DNA of 64,000 nt from JBKEDF01 sp047975325 (GCA_047975325.1 JBKEDF010000030.1:47964-111963), one strand, 5' to 3'; numbered from the stretch's first letter, positions 55,875 to 64,000 are shown. The notes: generated from the sequence alone by a model not told the origin. Translations and numbers: made by a program.

Positions 55875-55904
55875 TTGACGTTATTTTTCCGGATTTTCTA
55901 TGTT
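55875..55904 (+). promoter_or_regulatory. Sigma-70-like promoter of the Hint-domain gene
   Basis: TTGACG and TATGTT separated by 18 bp in an AT-rich patch, with a leader of about 135 bp before the ATG at 56048. Consensus quality is good for this genome. Confidence 0.5.
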
Positions 55905-56047
55905 AATGGATGAGGCATCGGATTGAATTCGACCGAGACCCCGGGCACATGGGTGGTGCAATTGTTGTCCTGGGTTTTCTGCCGGATAACATGTTCCATC
56001 TGATAAGACATGTCGCGCGGTAACAGTGTTGGGCTTTGGGGGGCTCT

Positions 56048-57088
56048 ATGCAATTGGATTTTTCGGTGGGGCGCAGTACGCCCCAGCCGCAACATGATTT
56101 GCCAAGTCAGGCTTGTCGGGTCTTTCGGGCAAGGGATATTTTCGTCCGTTCCGGTGTCAATCGCGGGGATCCGCTGACCCAACCCGATGAGATCTGTATC
56201 GGGGACCGTTACCTGCTGGATGAACAGGCACGCAGCCTGCGATTGTCCCTGCAATGGGGTGGAGCCGCGCAAACCCTGGCTCCGGATTCCGATCTTGGTC
56301 AGGCGGGGGAAAGGCTGCAGCTTCTCGCGCGTTACACGATGCTTACCGATGAAGGCGAGAAGGTCGATTTGCTGCTGCTACACCTGAAAGAAAGCGCGGA
56401 AAGTCTCTTTCTGCCGCTTTCCCCGATCGGGGCACGTATCAGCTATACGCTGATCGATGTAGAACGCAATCCGAGGGCAGAACGGCTTGCCGATCTGCTT
56501 TGCATCGCCTTTGCGCAGGGGACACGGATCGCACTGGGCGATGGCAACCTCTGCCCGGTCGGGGATCTGGAACCCGGGATGAAGGTACTGACGCGTGATC
56601 ACGGTCCACAGCCGCTGCGCTGGCTGGGGAAAACCACCATGCGCGCGGTGGGAAGCGCTGCTCCGGTGGTCATCACAGCTGGCGCGATTGGCAATGAGGA
56701 GGATCTGATCATCAGCCAGCATCACCGCATCTTCCTGTATCGGCGCCGTCCCCCAAACGGGGTGAACACGTCCGAAATGCTCATCCAGGCCAAGCATCTT
56801 GTCGATGACAGCCGGATCTATATCCGCGAAGGGGGCTATGTGGATTACTTCAGCCTTATCTTCGACCGTCATGAGATCATCTATGCCGAAGGGGTTTCCG
56901 CCGAAAGCCTGCTGGTTACGGAAACCACACTGTCCCATCTGCCACCGGAAATGGCAGAAGAAGTCGCAACGCTGTTTCCCGGACTTAACCATAGCCAGCA
57001 TTTCGGAACCGAGGCGGGGCGGGAATTCATGGATGGGATCAATCTCGACATACTGCATCCGCATGCGCCCCCAACAGATAACGCCTGA
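56048..57088 (+). CDS. Hint (Hedgehog/intein) domain protein
   Basis: A 346-aa protein. A variable N-terminal part (about residues 1-155) precedes a Hint domain starting CIAFAQGTRIALGDG, then PVGDLEPGMKVLTRDHGPQPLRWLG and SQHHRI, and ending in a C-terminal LSHLPPEM stretch. The Hint_2 family is abundant in Rhodobacteraceae, often on exported or calcium-binding proteins. The Cys at the start of the Hint unit (splice-type nucleophile) is present. There is no signal peptide, toxin domain or immunity-like neighbour. Function unknown. Confidence 0.87.
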   Translation: MQLDFSVGRSTPQPQHDLPSQACRVFRARDIFVRSGVNRGDPLTQPDEICIGDRYLLDEQARSLRLSLQWGGAAQTLAPDSDLGQAGERLQLLARYTMLTDEGEKVDLLLLHLKESAESLFLPLSPIGARISYTLIDVERNPRAERLADLLCIAFAQGTRIALGDGNLCPVGDLEPGMKVLTRDHGPQPLRWLGKTTMRAVGSAAPVVITAGAIGNEEDLIISQHHRIFLYRRRPPNGVNTSEMLIQAKHLVDDSRIYIREGGYVDYFSLIFDRHEIIYAEGVSAESLLVTETTLSHLPPEMAEEVATLFPGLNHSQHFGTEAGREFMDGINLDILHPHAPPTDNA

Positions 57089-57116
57089 TCCTCATCCCCG
57101 CTTTTTTCCGGACATT

Positions 57117-57215
57117 GCCTGACGACTTTATTTTGGTCATGTTGTCAGGCTATAACTTTTTGATTTTACGCTGATACTGCGCAAATTTGATGATCAAATT
57201 TGCTTCCGTCAGCTA
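57117..57215 (+). repeat. 99-bp inverted-copy element, copy 1
   Basis: About 92 of 99 bases match the reverse complement of 63141-63239. It begins GCCTGACG and ends CCGTCAGCTA, so the ends carry CTGACG/CGTCAG as short terminal inverted repeats. Internal palindromes are GCCTGAC/GTCAGGC and AAATTTGA-TGA-TCAAATTT. It is AT-rich against its surroundings and lies between the Hint gene and prfC. MITE-like or a solo insertion-sequence end. Confidence 0.82.
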
Positions 57216-57284
57216 CACACGCGATCGTGTGAATTGGCTGCATGGGCAGTGGACGGCGCGTGCGGTTTGGGCTAAAGCGCGGCC

Positions 57285-58883
57285 ATGCTGGACAACCGCC
57301 CCTCCCTCCCGCCTGAAATCGCGCGCCGCCGGACCTTTGCGATCATTTCGCACCCGGATGCGGGGAAGACCACGCTGACGGAAAAATTCCTGCTTTTCGG
57401 CGGGGCAATCCAGATGGCCGGGCAGGTCCGCGCCAAGGGCGAGGCACGCCGTACGCGATCGGATTTCATGAAGCTGGAACAGGATCGCGGGATTTCCGTT
57501 TCCGCTTCGGCAATGTCCTTTGAATATCGCGATTTCCGCTTCAATCTGGTGGACACGCCCGGCCACTCGGATTTTTCGGAAGACACCTACCGAACCCTGA
57601 CCGCCGTGGACGCCGCAATCATGGTGATTGACGGTGCAAAGGGGGTGGAAAGCCAGACACAGAAACTTTTCGAGGTCTGCCGCCTGCGCGACCTGCCGAT
57701 CCTGACCTTCTGTAACAAGATGGATCGCGAAAGCCGCGATACTTTTGAAATCATTGATGAGATCCAGGAAAACCTTGCCATTGACGTAACCCCGGCAAGC
57801 TGGCCCATCGGCATGGGGCGTGATTTTGTCGGAGCCTATGACCTTTTGCGCGACCGGCTGGAAATCATGGATCGTGCCGATCGCAACAAGGTCGCGGAAT
57901 CGATCCGGATTTCCGGGCTGGACGATCCGTCCCTGGCCAGACATGTTCCTGCCGATCTTCTGGAAAAGCTCCGCGAAGAAGTTGAAATGGCGCGCGAACT
58001 TCTGCCCGCCTTTGATCGGGAGGCATTCCTCAACGGCACGTTGACGCCAATCTGGTTCGGATCGGCGATCAATTCCTTTGGCGTGCGGGAATTGATGGAT
58101 GGGATGGGGGATTTCGGACCACCCCCACAACCCCAGAATGCCGCTGAACGGCAAATCGCCCCCGAAGAACCCGGCGTGACGGGGTTTGTTTTCAAGGTGC
58201 AGGCCAATATGGACCCCAAGCATCGTGATCGCATGGCCTTTGTCCGCCTGGCCTCGGGGCATTTCGAACGGGGCATGAAGCTTACCCATGTCCGCACGAA
58301 AAAACCGATGGCCGTGACCAATCCGATGCTTTTTCTTGCCGCGGATCGCGAATTGGCCGAAGAAGCCTGGCCGGGCGATATCATCGGCATTCCCAATCAC
58401 GGGCAGCTTCGGATCGGCGATGCGCTGACCGAAGGTGAAAGCCTGCGTTTCACCGGTATCCCGTCCTTCGCACCGGAATTGCTGCAAGGGGTTCGGGCCG
58501 GCGATCCGATGAAGGCAAAGCATCTGGAAAAGGCGCTGATGCAATTCGCCGAGGAAGGCGCGGCAAAGGTTTTCAAGCCAATGATCGGCGCAGGGTTTAT
58601 CGTTGGTGTCGTGGGTCCCTTGCAATTTGATGTTCTGGCCTCACGGATCGAGACCGAATACAGCCTGCCCGTGCGATTTGAACCATCCGCCTTCACCTCG
58701 GCCCGCTGGGTGCAGGGCCCGAAGGCGGATCTGGAACGGCTTATCAATGTCAACAAACAGCATATCGCCAGCGATCATGATGGTGACACGGTTTTCCTGA
58801 CCAGATTGCAATGGGATATCGACCGCGTGATCCGCGATTATCCCGAACTGAAGCTGACCGCGACGAAGGAGATGATGGTCTAA
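57285..58883 (+). CDS. prfC: Peptide chain release factor 3
   Basis: GTPase that recycles RF1/RF2 after termination, 532 aa. G1 SHPDAGKTT near residue 22, G2 region RGISVSASAMSFEY, G3 DTPGHSDFSEDT near 86 and G4 FCNKMDRES near 141. Length is standard. It lies just inside the 99-bp inverted repeat pair. Next gene on the same strand is the helicase, 158 bp away. Confidence 0.96.
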   Translation: MLDNRPSLPPEIARRRTFAIISHPDAGKTTLTEKFLLFGGAIQMAGQVRAKGEARRTRSDFMKLEQDRGISVSASAMSFEYRDFRFNLVDTPGHSDFSEDTYRTLTAVDAAIMVIDGAKGVESQTQKLFEVCRLRDLPILTFCNKMDRESRDTFEIIDEIQENLAIDVTPASWPIGMGRDFVGAYDLLRDRLEIMDRADRNKVAESIRISGLDDPSLARHVPADLLEKLREEVEMARELLPAFDREAFLNGTLTPIWFGSAINSFGVRELMDGMGDFGPPPQPQNAAERQIAPEEPGVTGFVFKVQANMDPKHRDRMAFVRLASGHFERGMKLTHVRTKKPMAVTNPMLFLAADRELAEEAWPGDIIGIPNHGQLRIGDALTEGESLRFTGIPSFAPELLQGVRAGDPMKAKHLEKALMQFAEEGAAKVFKPMIGAGFIVGVVGPLQFDVLASRIETEYSLPVRFEPSAFTSARWVQGPKADLERLINVNKQHIASDHDGDTVFLTRLQWDIDRVIRDYPELKLTATKEMMV

Positions 58884-59041
58884 TCCCATGGATCATCCCG
58901 CTCCAATCTTGACCTTGGTTCCAATTCACGTTAGGCGCAGGCAGATCCCGGGCCATGGTCCGGGGCCATGACGCCGGGACGCCCGGAACCATTGCGTCCC
59001 TTACCCCCCTTGCGGTCCGATACCGCATGAACAGGACGCAA

Positions 59042-60523
59042 ATGACCAAATTTTCCGATCTCGCGCTTGATCCGCGCGTTCTCAGGGCCGTTTCCGAAGC
59101 AGGCTATGAAACCCCGACGCCCATTCAGGCCCAAGCCATCCCCCATGCGCTGGAAGGCAAGGATGTTCTGGGCATAGCCCAAACCGGCACCGGCAAGACG
59201 GCAAGCTTCACGCTGCCGATGATCACCATCCTTGGCAAGGGTCGCGCCAGGGCGCGGATGCCCCGCAGCCTTGTTCTGGCCCCAACCCGCGAACTGGCCG
59301 CACAGGTGGCCGAGAATTTTGATATCTATGCCAAGCATACCAAGTTGACCAAGGCGCTCCTGATCGGTGGCGTGGCCTTCGGCGAACAGGACAAGCTTAT
59401 TGACCGTGGCGTCGATGTTCTCATCGCCACGCCGGGCCGGCTGCTCGATCATTTCGAACGTGGCAAGCTTTTGCTCAATGGTGTGCAGATCATGGTGGTC
59501 GATGAGGCTGACCGCATGCTCGATATGGGGTTCATCCCCGATATCGAGAAAATCTTCAGCCTTACCCCTTTCACGCGTCAAACCTTCTTCTATTCGGCCA
59601 CCATGGCGCCGGAGATTGAGCGGATCACCAATACCTTCCTTTCCGCAGCGGTGAAGATCGAGGTTGCCCGACAGAATTCCACCTCCGAGACGATCGAACA
59701 GGCGCTGGTCGAACTGACCCCAAGCCGCCGCGACCGTGCCTTTTCCGAAAAGCGCGCGGCATTGCGGGCATTGATTGAAACCGAAGGTGAGGAATGTACC
59801 AACGCGATCATCTTCTGCAACCGCAAGATGGATGTGGATATCGTTGCCAAATCCCTGAAATCACATGGTTTCAACGCTTCTCCTATCCATGGGGATCTTG
59901 ATCAGTCTGTGCGCACCAGGACACTGGATGGTTTCCGCGATGGATCGGTACAGTTGCTGGTGGCCTCCGATGTGGCGGCCCGTGGGCTCGATATTCCCTC
60001 CGTCAGCCATGTATTCAATTTTGATGTCCCCACCCATCCGGAGGATTACGTCCATCGTATCGGCAGGACGGGCCGCGCCGGGCGCAAGGGCAAGGCAATC
60101 ACCCTCGCAGTACCGGCAGACGGAAAATATGTAACTGCGATCGAGGCGCTGGTGGAAAAGGAAATTCCGCGCGGCACCCTGCCCGAAGGCTTTGACCCTT
60201 CACCGCGCCGCCGCCGCAAACCAGAAGGCGAGGAAGGCGAAGGCCGAGGGCGTCGGCGCGGGCGCAAGGACCGTGAGGAACGCACTGAAAACACCCCTGA
60301 AAGACCCGAAGCGGCGACAACCGACGCCCCGTCAAAGAAACCGCAGCGCGAAGATCGGCGCAATCGCCGCGGCCGGGATCGCGGTGAAGATCGCGTTGTC
60401 GGCATGGGGGATCATGTCCCGGATTTCCTGCTCCAGGACTTCCGCCCCATCGAAGCCGACGAACCCAAGGCCAGACGCAGAAAGGCAACGGTCGAGGCGG
60501 ATCCCGAAGGTGAAACGCCCTGA
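59042..60523 (+). CDS. DEAD-box ATP-dependent RNA helicase
   Basis: A 493-aa RNA helicase, RhlE-like. Q motif FSDLALDPRVL...TPIQ, Walker A AQTGTGKT near residue 46, PTREL, TPGRLLD, DEAD near 150, SAT, ARGLD and HRIGRTGRAG. The C-terminal tail (from about 385) is Arg/Lys/Glu-rich and of low complexity (RRRRKPEGEEGEGRGRRRGRK), typical of RNA-annealing or RNase-binding tails. Upstream in-frame ATG codons (59027, 59042) exist; the second follows AGGA. Confidence 0.93.
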   Translation: MTKFSDLALDPRVLRAVSEAGYETPTPIQAQAIPHALEGKDVLGIAQTGTGKTASFTLPMITILGKGRARARMPRSLVLAPTRELAAQVAENFDIYAKHTKLTKALLIGGVAFGEQDKLIDRGVDVLIATPGRLLDHFERGKLLLNGVQIMVVDEADRMLDMGFIPDIEKIFSLTPFTRQTFFYSATMAPEIERITNTFLSAAVKIEVARQNSTSETIEQALVELTPSRRDRAFSEKRAALRALIETEGEECTNAIIFCNRKMDVDIVAKSLKSHGFNASPIHGDLDQSVRTRTLDGFRDGSVQLLVASDVAARGLDIPSVSHVFNFDVPTHPEDYVHRIGRTGRAGRKGKAITLAVPADGKYVTAIEALVEKEIPRGTLPEGFDPSPRRRRKPEGEEGEGRGRRRGRKDREERTENTPERPEAATTDAPSKKPQREDRRNRRGRDRGEDRVVGMGDHVPDFLLQDFRPIEADEPKARRRKATVEADPEGETP

Positions 60524-60527
60524 AGGA

Positions 60528-60556
60528 ACCACCACCCGCAGCAGGCGGATGGTGGT
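60528..60556. terminator. Hairpin between convergent helicase and hydrolase genes
   Basis: ACCACCACCCGC pairs with GCGGATGGTGGT across a 5-base loop (one mismatch). It sits in the 53-bp gap between the two stops. No T-run. Confidence 0.5.
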
Positions 60557-60576
60557 GCTATCCTATGCATGCTACC

Positions 60577-61389
60577 CTATTTCGAATGCACGCCTGCGGG
60601 CGACTCGCCTGACGGGACAAAATCCCTGATCAGGGCGGCGCATGCCGATGCATGGGTAATCGGCAACATATGCCCTGCCCCCTCAACCCGCACACGGCTG
60701 GCCTTTGGCAGGCGATGCGCAAGCCCGGCATGGATGACCGGGATGATAGGGGGCGAAAGCGCCCCTTCAACCAACAGGACCGGGGCTTTCATTGCTTCCA
60801 TGCGCCCCAGGTCGAAAAGCCCCGCATTGTCATCAGTCAGGGCGCCATTCTGCGCCACGACCAGATGGATCCGATCCATGATATTGCGGCGTTGCCTTTC
60901 CGGCAGATCGGCAAAGCTTTCGCCCGTCCCCCAGATTGACTGGAACTCCTCCGATGCGGCAGGAAGATCCCCGGCGCGAAACAGGTCATAGAATCTCTCA
61001 TGCGTCCGCAGGTATTCCTGAAAGGCAGGGCCATCCGACAAACGTGCCGCCGCAAAAAGAACCGGTTCGAACAGGATAAGCCGTTCAACCAGTTCGGGGG
61101 CCTCCAGCGCAAGCCGCAGCGCGACCGCCCCGCCAAAACTATGCCCGATGACCGGCACGGGGCCCGGCAGGTTGCGCAGGATTTCCCGAGCCCCCTGCGT
61201 TGCCTTGGCATGTAGGTCGCTTTCTCCATCCCAGCCGGGCGCCTTGCCATGGCCCGGCAGGTCCGGGGCCACAAGTTTCCATCCCGGCAAATGTCCTGCC
61301 AACCCTGCCCAGGCCCCGCCATGGGCCAGCGAACAATGCAGTGCCAGAACCGGATGACCGGTGCCGAATTCACGAAACGGCAGGCTCAA
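60577..61389 (-). CDS. Alpha/beta hydrolase
   Basis: A 270-aa hydrolase: oxyanion region LHCSLAHGGAW near residue 17, nucleophile elbow GHSFGG near 83, C-terminal catalytic His in EGAGHMLPITH near 240. The substrate is unknown. Start is TTG 61389, overlapping the stop of the upstream isomerase gene as TTGA, so the two are translationally coupled. Confidence 0.86.
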   Translation of the reverse strand: MSLPFREFGTGHPVLALHCSLAHGGAWAGLAGHLPGWKLVAPDLPGHGKAPGWDGESDLHAKATQGAREILRNLPGPVPVIGHSFGGAVALRLALEAPELVERLILFEPVLFAAARLSDGPAFQEYLRTHERFYDLFRAGDLPAASEEFQSIWGTGESFADLPERQRRNIMDRIHLVVAQNGALTDDNAGLFDLGRMEAMKAPVLLVEGALSPPIIPVIHAGLAHRLPKASRVRVEGAGHMLPITHASACAALIRDFVPSGESPAGVHSK

Positions 61390-61994
61390 AGCTTGCCCGC
61401 CAGATGAAGATCAAGATCCTCCAGCCGATCCTGACCCCAGAATTTTTCATCCCCCACTACAAAGAAGGGTGCGCCGAACACACCACGCGACACCGCATCT
61501 TCCAGATTGGCGGCATAGGTTTCCGCCCCCAGCAATAGCCCGCGATCCGCAAGCCCCGGATCAAAACCCGCCGCAGACAGGCAATCGCGGATCACCTCGT
61601 CATCGGCGATATCGCGATCCTCCGCCCAGCAAGCCCGACCAATGGCCTGGAGCAAGACCGCCAGATCCCCACTTTCACCCTTTGCGCCAGCCGCTTGCGC
61701 GGCAATCAGCGCATAGGATGCGGGCGCGCCATTGGTTGGCCAATATGCAGGTTGCAGCTTGATCGGCATTGCCAGTTTCTTTGACCAGCGCCGCAATTCC
61801 TGAAGCCGGTATTCCTTGCGGCTTTCATGGCGGTCCCCGGGGGGCTGCCCGCCGGTACGGGGAAATAGTGAAATGATATCCAGCGGACGATAGCGCAACT
61901 CCCTTCCATGGCGTGCCGCAATCTCCGCCGGGCGCGTTCCCGCCAGATAGACATAGGGTGACAGAACGGAAAAATAGTAGTCAATCGGTTCCAT
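61386..61994 (-). CDS. 2-hydroxychromene-2-carboxylate isomerase (DsbA-like, kappa GST family)
   Basis: A 202-aa thioredoxin-fold protein: IDYYFSVLSPYVYLAG at the N-terminus with Ser in place of the CxxC motif, and FGAPFFVVGDEKFWGQDRLEDL at the C-terminus. This is the HCCA isomerase family, glutathione-dependent enzymes of naphthalene-type pathways, but many members lie in genomes without such pathways. It is coupled to an alpha/beta hydrolase. Divergent from prs. Confidence 0.9.
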   Translation of the reverse strand: MEPIDYYFSVLSPYVYLAGTRPAEIAARHGRELRYRPLDIISLFPRTGGQPPGDRHESRKEYRLQELRRWSKKLAMPIKLQPAYWPTNGAPASYALIAAQAAGAKGESGDLAVLLQAIGRACWAEDRDIADDEVIRDCLSAAGFDPGLADRGLLLGAETYAANLEDAVSRGVFGAPFFVVGDEKFWGQDRLEDLDLHLAGKL

Positions 61995-62079
61995 TTCGTT
62001 CCTTCCTGCGCCATCGTGGTTTGCAAGACCCTACCCCGATGATAAGCGGTGTCAACGCTGCGAATCCTTGGGGAAGATC

Positions 62080-63099
62080 ATGCCTGCCATCACCGAACCA
62101 AAACTTATCTCCGGCAATGCCAACCTGCCACTGGCAAAGGCAATCGCACGAAGGATGTCAATGCATCGCGGTGTTTCGGTGGGGTTGGTCGAGGCCCGGG
62201 TGGAAAGGTTCAACGATCAGGAAATCTTTGTCGAGGTGTTTGAGAACGTCCGGGGCGAGGACATGTATATCATCCAGCCCACCTCTAACCCGGCCAATGA
62301 CAATCTGATGGAACTTCTGATCATGACCGACGCGCTGCGCCGGTCCTCAGCGGATCGCATCACCGCCGTGATCCCCTATTTCGGTTATGCCCGCCAGGAT
62401 CGCCGGGCCAAGGCACGCACACCGATTTCTTCCAAGCTCGTCGCCAACCTGTTGACCGAAGCCGGGATTGACCGGGTCCTGACGCTGGATCTTCATGCCG
62501 CACAGATCCAGGGATTCTTCGACATCCCGGTGGATAACCTCTATTCCGCACCTGTCTTTGCGCTTGATATCGAACATACATTCAAGGGGCGGATGGACGA
62601 GGTAATGGTGGTTTCACCCGATGTCGGCGGCGTCGCCCGCGCCCGCGAAATTGCCAAACGCATCAATGCGCCACTTTCAATCGTGGACAAACGCCGCGAG
62701 AAACCCGGCGAAATCGCTGAAATGACGGTGATCGGGAATGTACAGGGCAAGGTCTGTGTCATTGTGGATGATATCTGCGACACGGCCGGCACGCTGTGCA
62801 AGGCGGCCGAAGTCCTGATCGCAAACGGCGCGACGGAGGTACACAGCTATATCACCCATGGCGTCCTGTCCGGCCCGGCAGTGGAGCGCGTCTCTAACTC
62901 CGTGATGAAAAGCCTGGTCATCACCGACAGCATCGCCCCGTCCGAACTGGTCAGGGCAACAAAGAACATCCGTATCGTACCGACAGCCCCGATCTTTGCG
63001 CAGGCAATCCTGAATATCTGGAGCGGCACCAGCGTCTCCAGCCTGTTTGAGACCGAAACGCTAATCCCGATTTATGAGGGAATGTATAACCGCGACTGA
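62080..63099 (+). CDS. prs: Ribose-phosphate pyrophosphokinase
   Basis: Makes PRPP from ribose 5-phosphate and ATP, 339 aa. Nucleotide site region RFNDQEIFVEVFENVRGED, flexible-loop Lys/Arg region DKRREKPGE, and the PRPP-binding signature VIVDDICDTAGTL near residue 225. The ATG at 62080 follows GGGGAAGATC; a start four codons earlier is unlikely. Followed by an inverted 99-bp repeat. Confidence 0.97.
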   Translation: MPAITEPKLISGNANLPLAKAIARRMSMHRGVSVGLVEARVERFNDQEIFVEVFENVRGEDMYIIQPTSNPANDNLMELLIMTDALRRSSADRITAVIPYFGYARQDRRAKARTPISSKLVANLLTEAGIDRVLTLDLHAAQIQGFFDIPVDNLYSAPVFALDIEHTFKGRMDEVMVVSPDVGGVARAREIAKRINAPLSIVDKRREKPGEIAEMTVIGNVQGKVCVIVDDICDTAGTLCKAAEVLIANGATEVHSYITHGVLSGPAVERVSNSVMKSLVITDSIAPSELVRATKNIRIVPTAPIFAQAILNIWSGTSVSSLFETETLIPIYEGMYNRD

Positions 63100-63140
63100 C
63101 AGGGCCACCTGATACGTTCAGAAAGTATAGTTGGGCTATA

Positions 63141-63239
63141 TAGCTGACGGAAGTAAATTTGATCATCAAAATCGCGCAGCATCAGCGTAAAATCAAAAAG
63201 TTATAGCCTGACAGCATGATCAAAATAAAATCGTCAGGC
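63141..63239 (-). repeat. 99-bp inverted-copy element, copy 2
   Basis: Reverse-complement copy of 57117-57215. With its flanks it contains a perfect 11-bp inverted repeat, TATAGCCTGAC (63202-63212) and GTCAGGCTATA (63233-63243). It lies in the convergent gap between prs and atpC. Confidence 0.82.
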
Positions 63240-63267
63240 TATAGCACCCCCTTGGCAACGGCCTGAA

Positions 63268-63294
63268 CGAAAAAGGCCCCGACAAGCGGGGCCT
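63268..63294 (-). terminator. Rho-independent terminator of the atp operon
   Basis: On the minus strand GGCCCC-GCTTGTC-GGGGCC followed by TTTTT, 26 bp after the atpC stop. Confidence 0.9.
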
Positions 63295-63319
63295 CATACT
63301 ACAGGAAACCGGTCCTGGT

Positions 63320-63712
63320 TCAGCTATTCAGGGATGTCCGAAGCGCCAGAAGGTCATTGACCAGCTTGTCAGCCGCATCCTTGTCCTCGGCATTTTCCAG
63401 CATGTCACGGGCCTCCTGGACCAGTTCATCCAGAAGCTCACCACTGGCATCATCCTTCGGGATCGCACGTTCGGCTAAGACGGAGACACCTGTCGCACTG
63501 ACCTCGGCAAAGCCGCCCGTAACCACGAATGCCTGCGTTGCGCCTGAACTGATCGCCCGCAGAATTCCGGGGCGTAGCGTGGTAATGGTGGGGGCATGCC
63601 CCTCCATTGCCGTCATGTCGCCATCGGCACCCGGGATCTGCACCTCATCCACCGGGAGCGAGGCAAGGCTCCGCTCCGGGCTGACAAGATCAAATTGCAG
63701 GGTTCCAGCCAT
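63320..63712 (-). CDS. atpC: ATP synthase F1 epsilon subunit
   Basis: Central-stalk subunit coupling F1 to F0 and inhibiting ATPase activity, 130 aa. N-terminal beta barrel (LQFDLVSPERSL, VQIPGADGDMTAMEGHAP) and a short C-terminal helix pair. Follows atpD by nine bases; ends the operon at a terminator. Confidence 0.95.
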   Translation of the reverse strand: MAGTLQFDLVSPERSLASLPVDEVQIPGADGDMTAMEGHAPTITTLRPGILRAISSGATQAFVVTGGFAEVSATGVSVLAERAIPKDDASGELLDELVQEARDMLENAEDKDAADKLVNDLLALRTSLNS

Positions 63713-63721
63713 GTTGCCCCC

Positions 63722-64000
63722 TTACGCCGACGCCGCGGCCAGCCGCTGCGCCTTGGCTTTCACTTCCTCGATATCGCCAACCATATAGAAGGCCGCTTCG
63801 GGAAGGTGGTCATATTCACCGGCAACCACGGCCTTGAAGGACGCGATGGTTTTTTCCAGCGGAACCTGGACACCATCCGAACCGGTAAAGACCTTTGCAA
63901 CGTCAAAGGGTTGTGACAGGAAGCGCTGGATCTTCCGGGCACGGGCCACGGTCAGCTTGTCCTCCTCGCTCAGTTCATCCATCCCGAGAATGGCAATGAT
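63722..64000 (-). CDS. atpD: ATP synthase F1 beta subunit, C-terminal part only
   Basis: The last 92 codons of the catalytic beta subunit before the stop; the rest lies beyond the window edge. IIAILGMDELSEEDKLTVARARKIQRFLSQ and FTGSDGVQVPLEKTI, quoted in part, are diagnostic of F1 beta. The order beta-epsilon matches the normal atp operon. Confidence 0.96.
   Translation of the reverse strand: MIAILGMDELSEEDKLTVARARKIQRFLSQPFDVAKVFTGSDGVQVPLEKTIASFKAVVAGEYDHLPEAAFYMVGDIEEVKAKAQRLAAASA

Noticed and set aside
1..64000. CRISPR arrays, prophage, integrative element or rRNA operon
   Set aside because: No regularly spaced repeats, integrase, phage structural genes or rRNA sequence seen; the two tRNA genes show no attached element.

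Overview
The window reads as a contiguous stretch of chromosome from an alphaproteobacterium of the Rhodobacterales/Rhodobacteraceae type. This is inferred from the gene set, not from a database search. It carries a class I lysyl-tRNA synthetase, a short (446 aa) prolyl-tRNA synthetase, DUF3572 beside a PleD-type diguanylate cyclase, an extensin-like secreted protein, a Hint-domain protein, a VPLPA-CTERM surface protein, DUF2937, TctABC and a DnaG/RpoD pair. Gene density is high, many neighbours overlap by ATGA/GTGA/TTGA or a few bases, and there is no phage, plasmid, CRISPR or intact insertion sequence. Both ends cut genes: ferrochelatase (hemH) on the left and ATP synthase beta (atpD) on the right.

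Layout. 1-6 kb: hemH end, tRNA-Glu, a tctC-tctB-tctA-RraA-like aldolase operon with a divergent LysR regulator. 6-15 kb: extensin, tyrA and hisC (coupled), rpsD, a HAD phosphatase with DUF3572, pleD, then an ECF sigma factor, a small membrane protein and a CnrX/Spy-like metal sensor with an EF-hand protein just upstream. 15-27 kb: DUF983, NUDIX, rpoD, dnaG, glutamate dehydrogenase, a three-gene TadG/TadE/TadF-like locus, lepA. 27-37 kb: a small secreted protein, an MFS exporter-flavin monooxygenase-RidA run, pepF, ettA, nadD, a D-Ala-D-Ala carboxypeptidase, a TerB-like protein. 37-51 kb: lysK, a putA-type proline catabolic gene interrupted by an in-frame TAG with its Lrp regulator, rhomboid, metF/metR, a glycosyltransferase, lolD and lolC/E, DUF2937, proS. 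51-57 kb: the most accessory-looking part, with a methyltransferase, tRNA-Leu, the VPLPA-CTERM protein, a double-VOC dioxygenase fused to an esterase with a coupled 57-aa protein, a divergent YcaC-like hydrolase and the Hint protein. 57-64 kb: prfC, a DEAD-box helicase, an alpha/beta hydrolase, an HCCA isomerase, prs, atpC and atpD.

Most notable: (1) a 1155-codon putA frame intact except for one TAG at codon 218; (2) a 99-bp element present twice in inverted orientation (about 93% identical) bracketing the 5.9-kb prfC-prs segment; (3) a 103-bp element present twice in direct orientation, with hairpin arms that co-vary, next to two aminoacyl-tRNA synthetase genes; (4) a CnrH-CnrY-CnrX-like envelope metal/stress signalling module associated with a calcium-binding protein; (5) a fused quinone-detoxification-like gene (MhqO plus MhqD equivalents) with a new small protein and a palindromic operator shared with a ycaC-like gene. 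I see no clearly unprecedented multi-gene system; these are the best leads.
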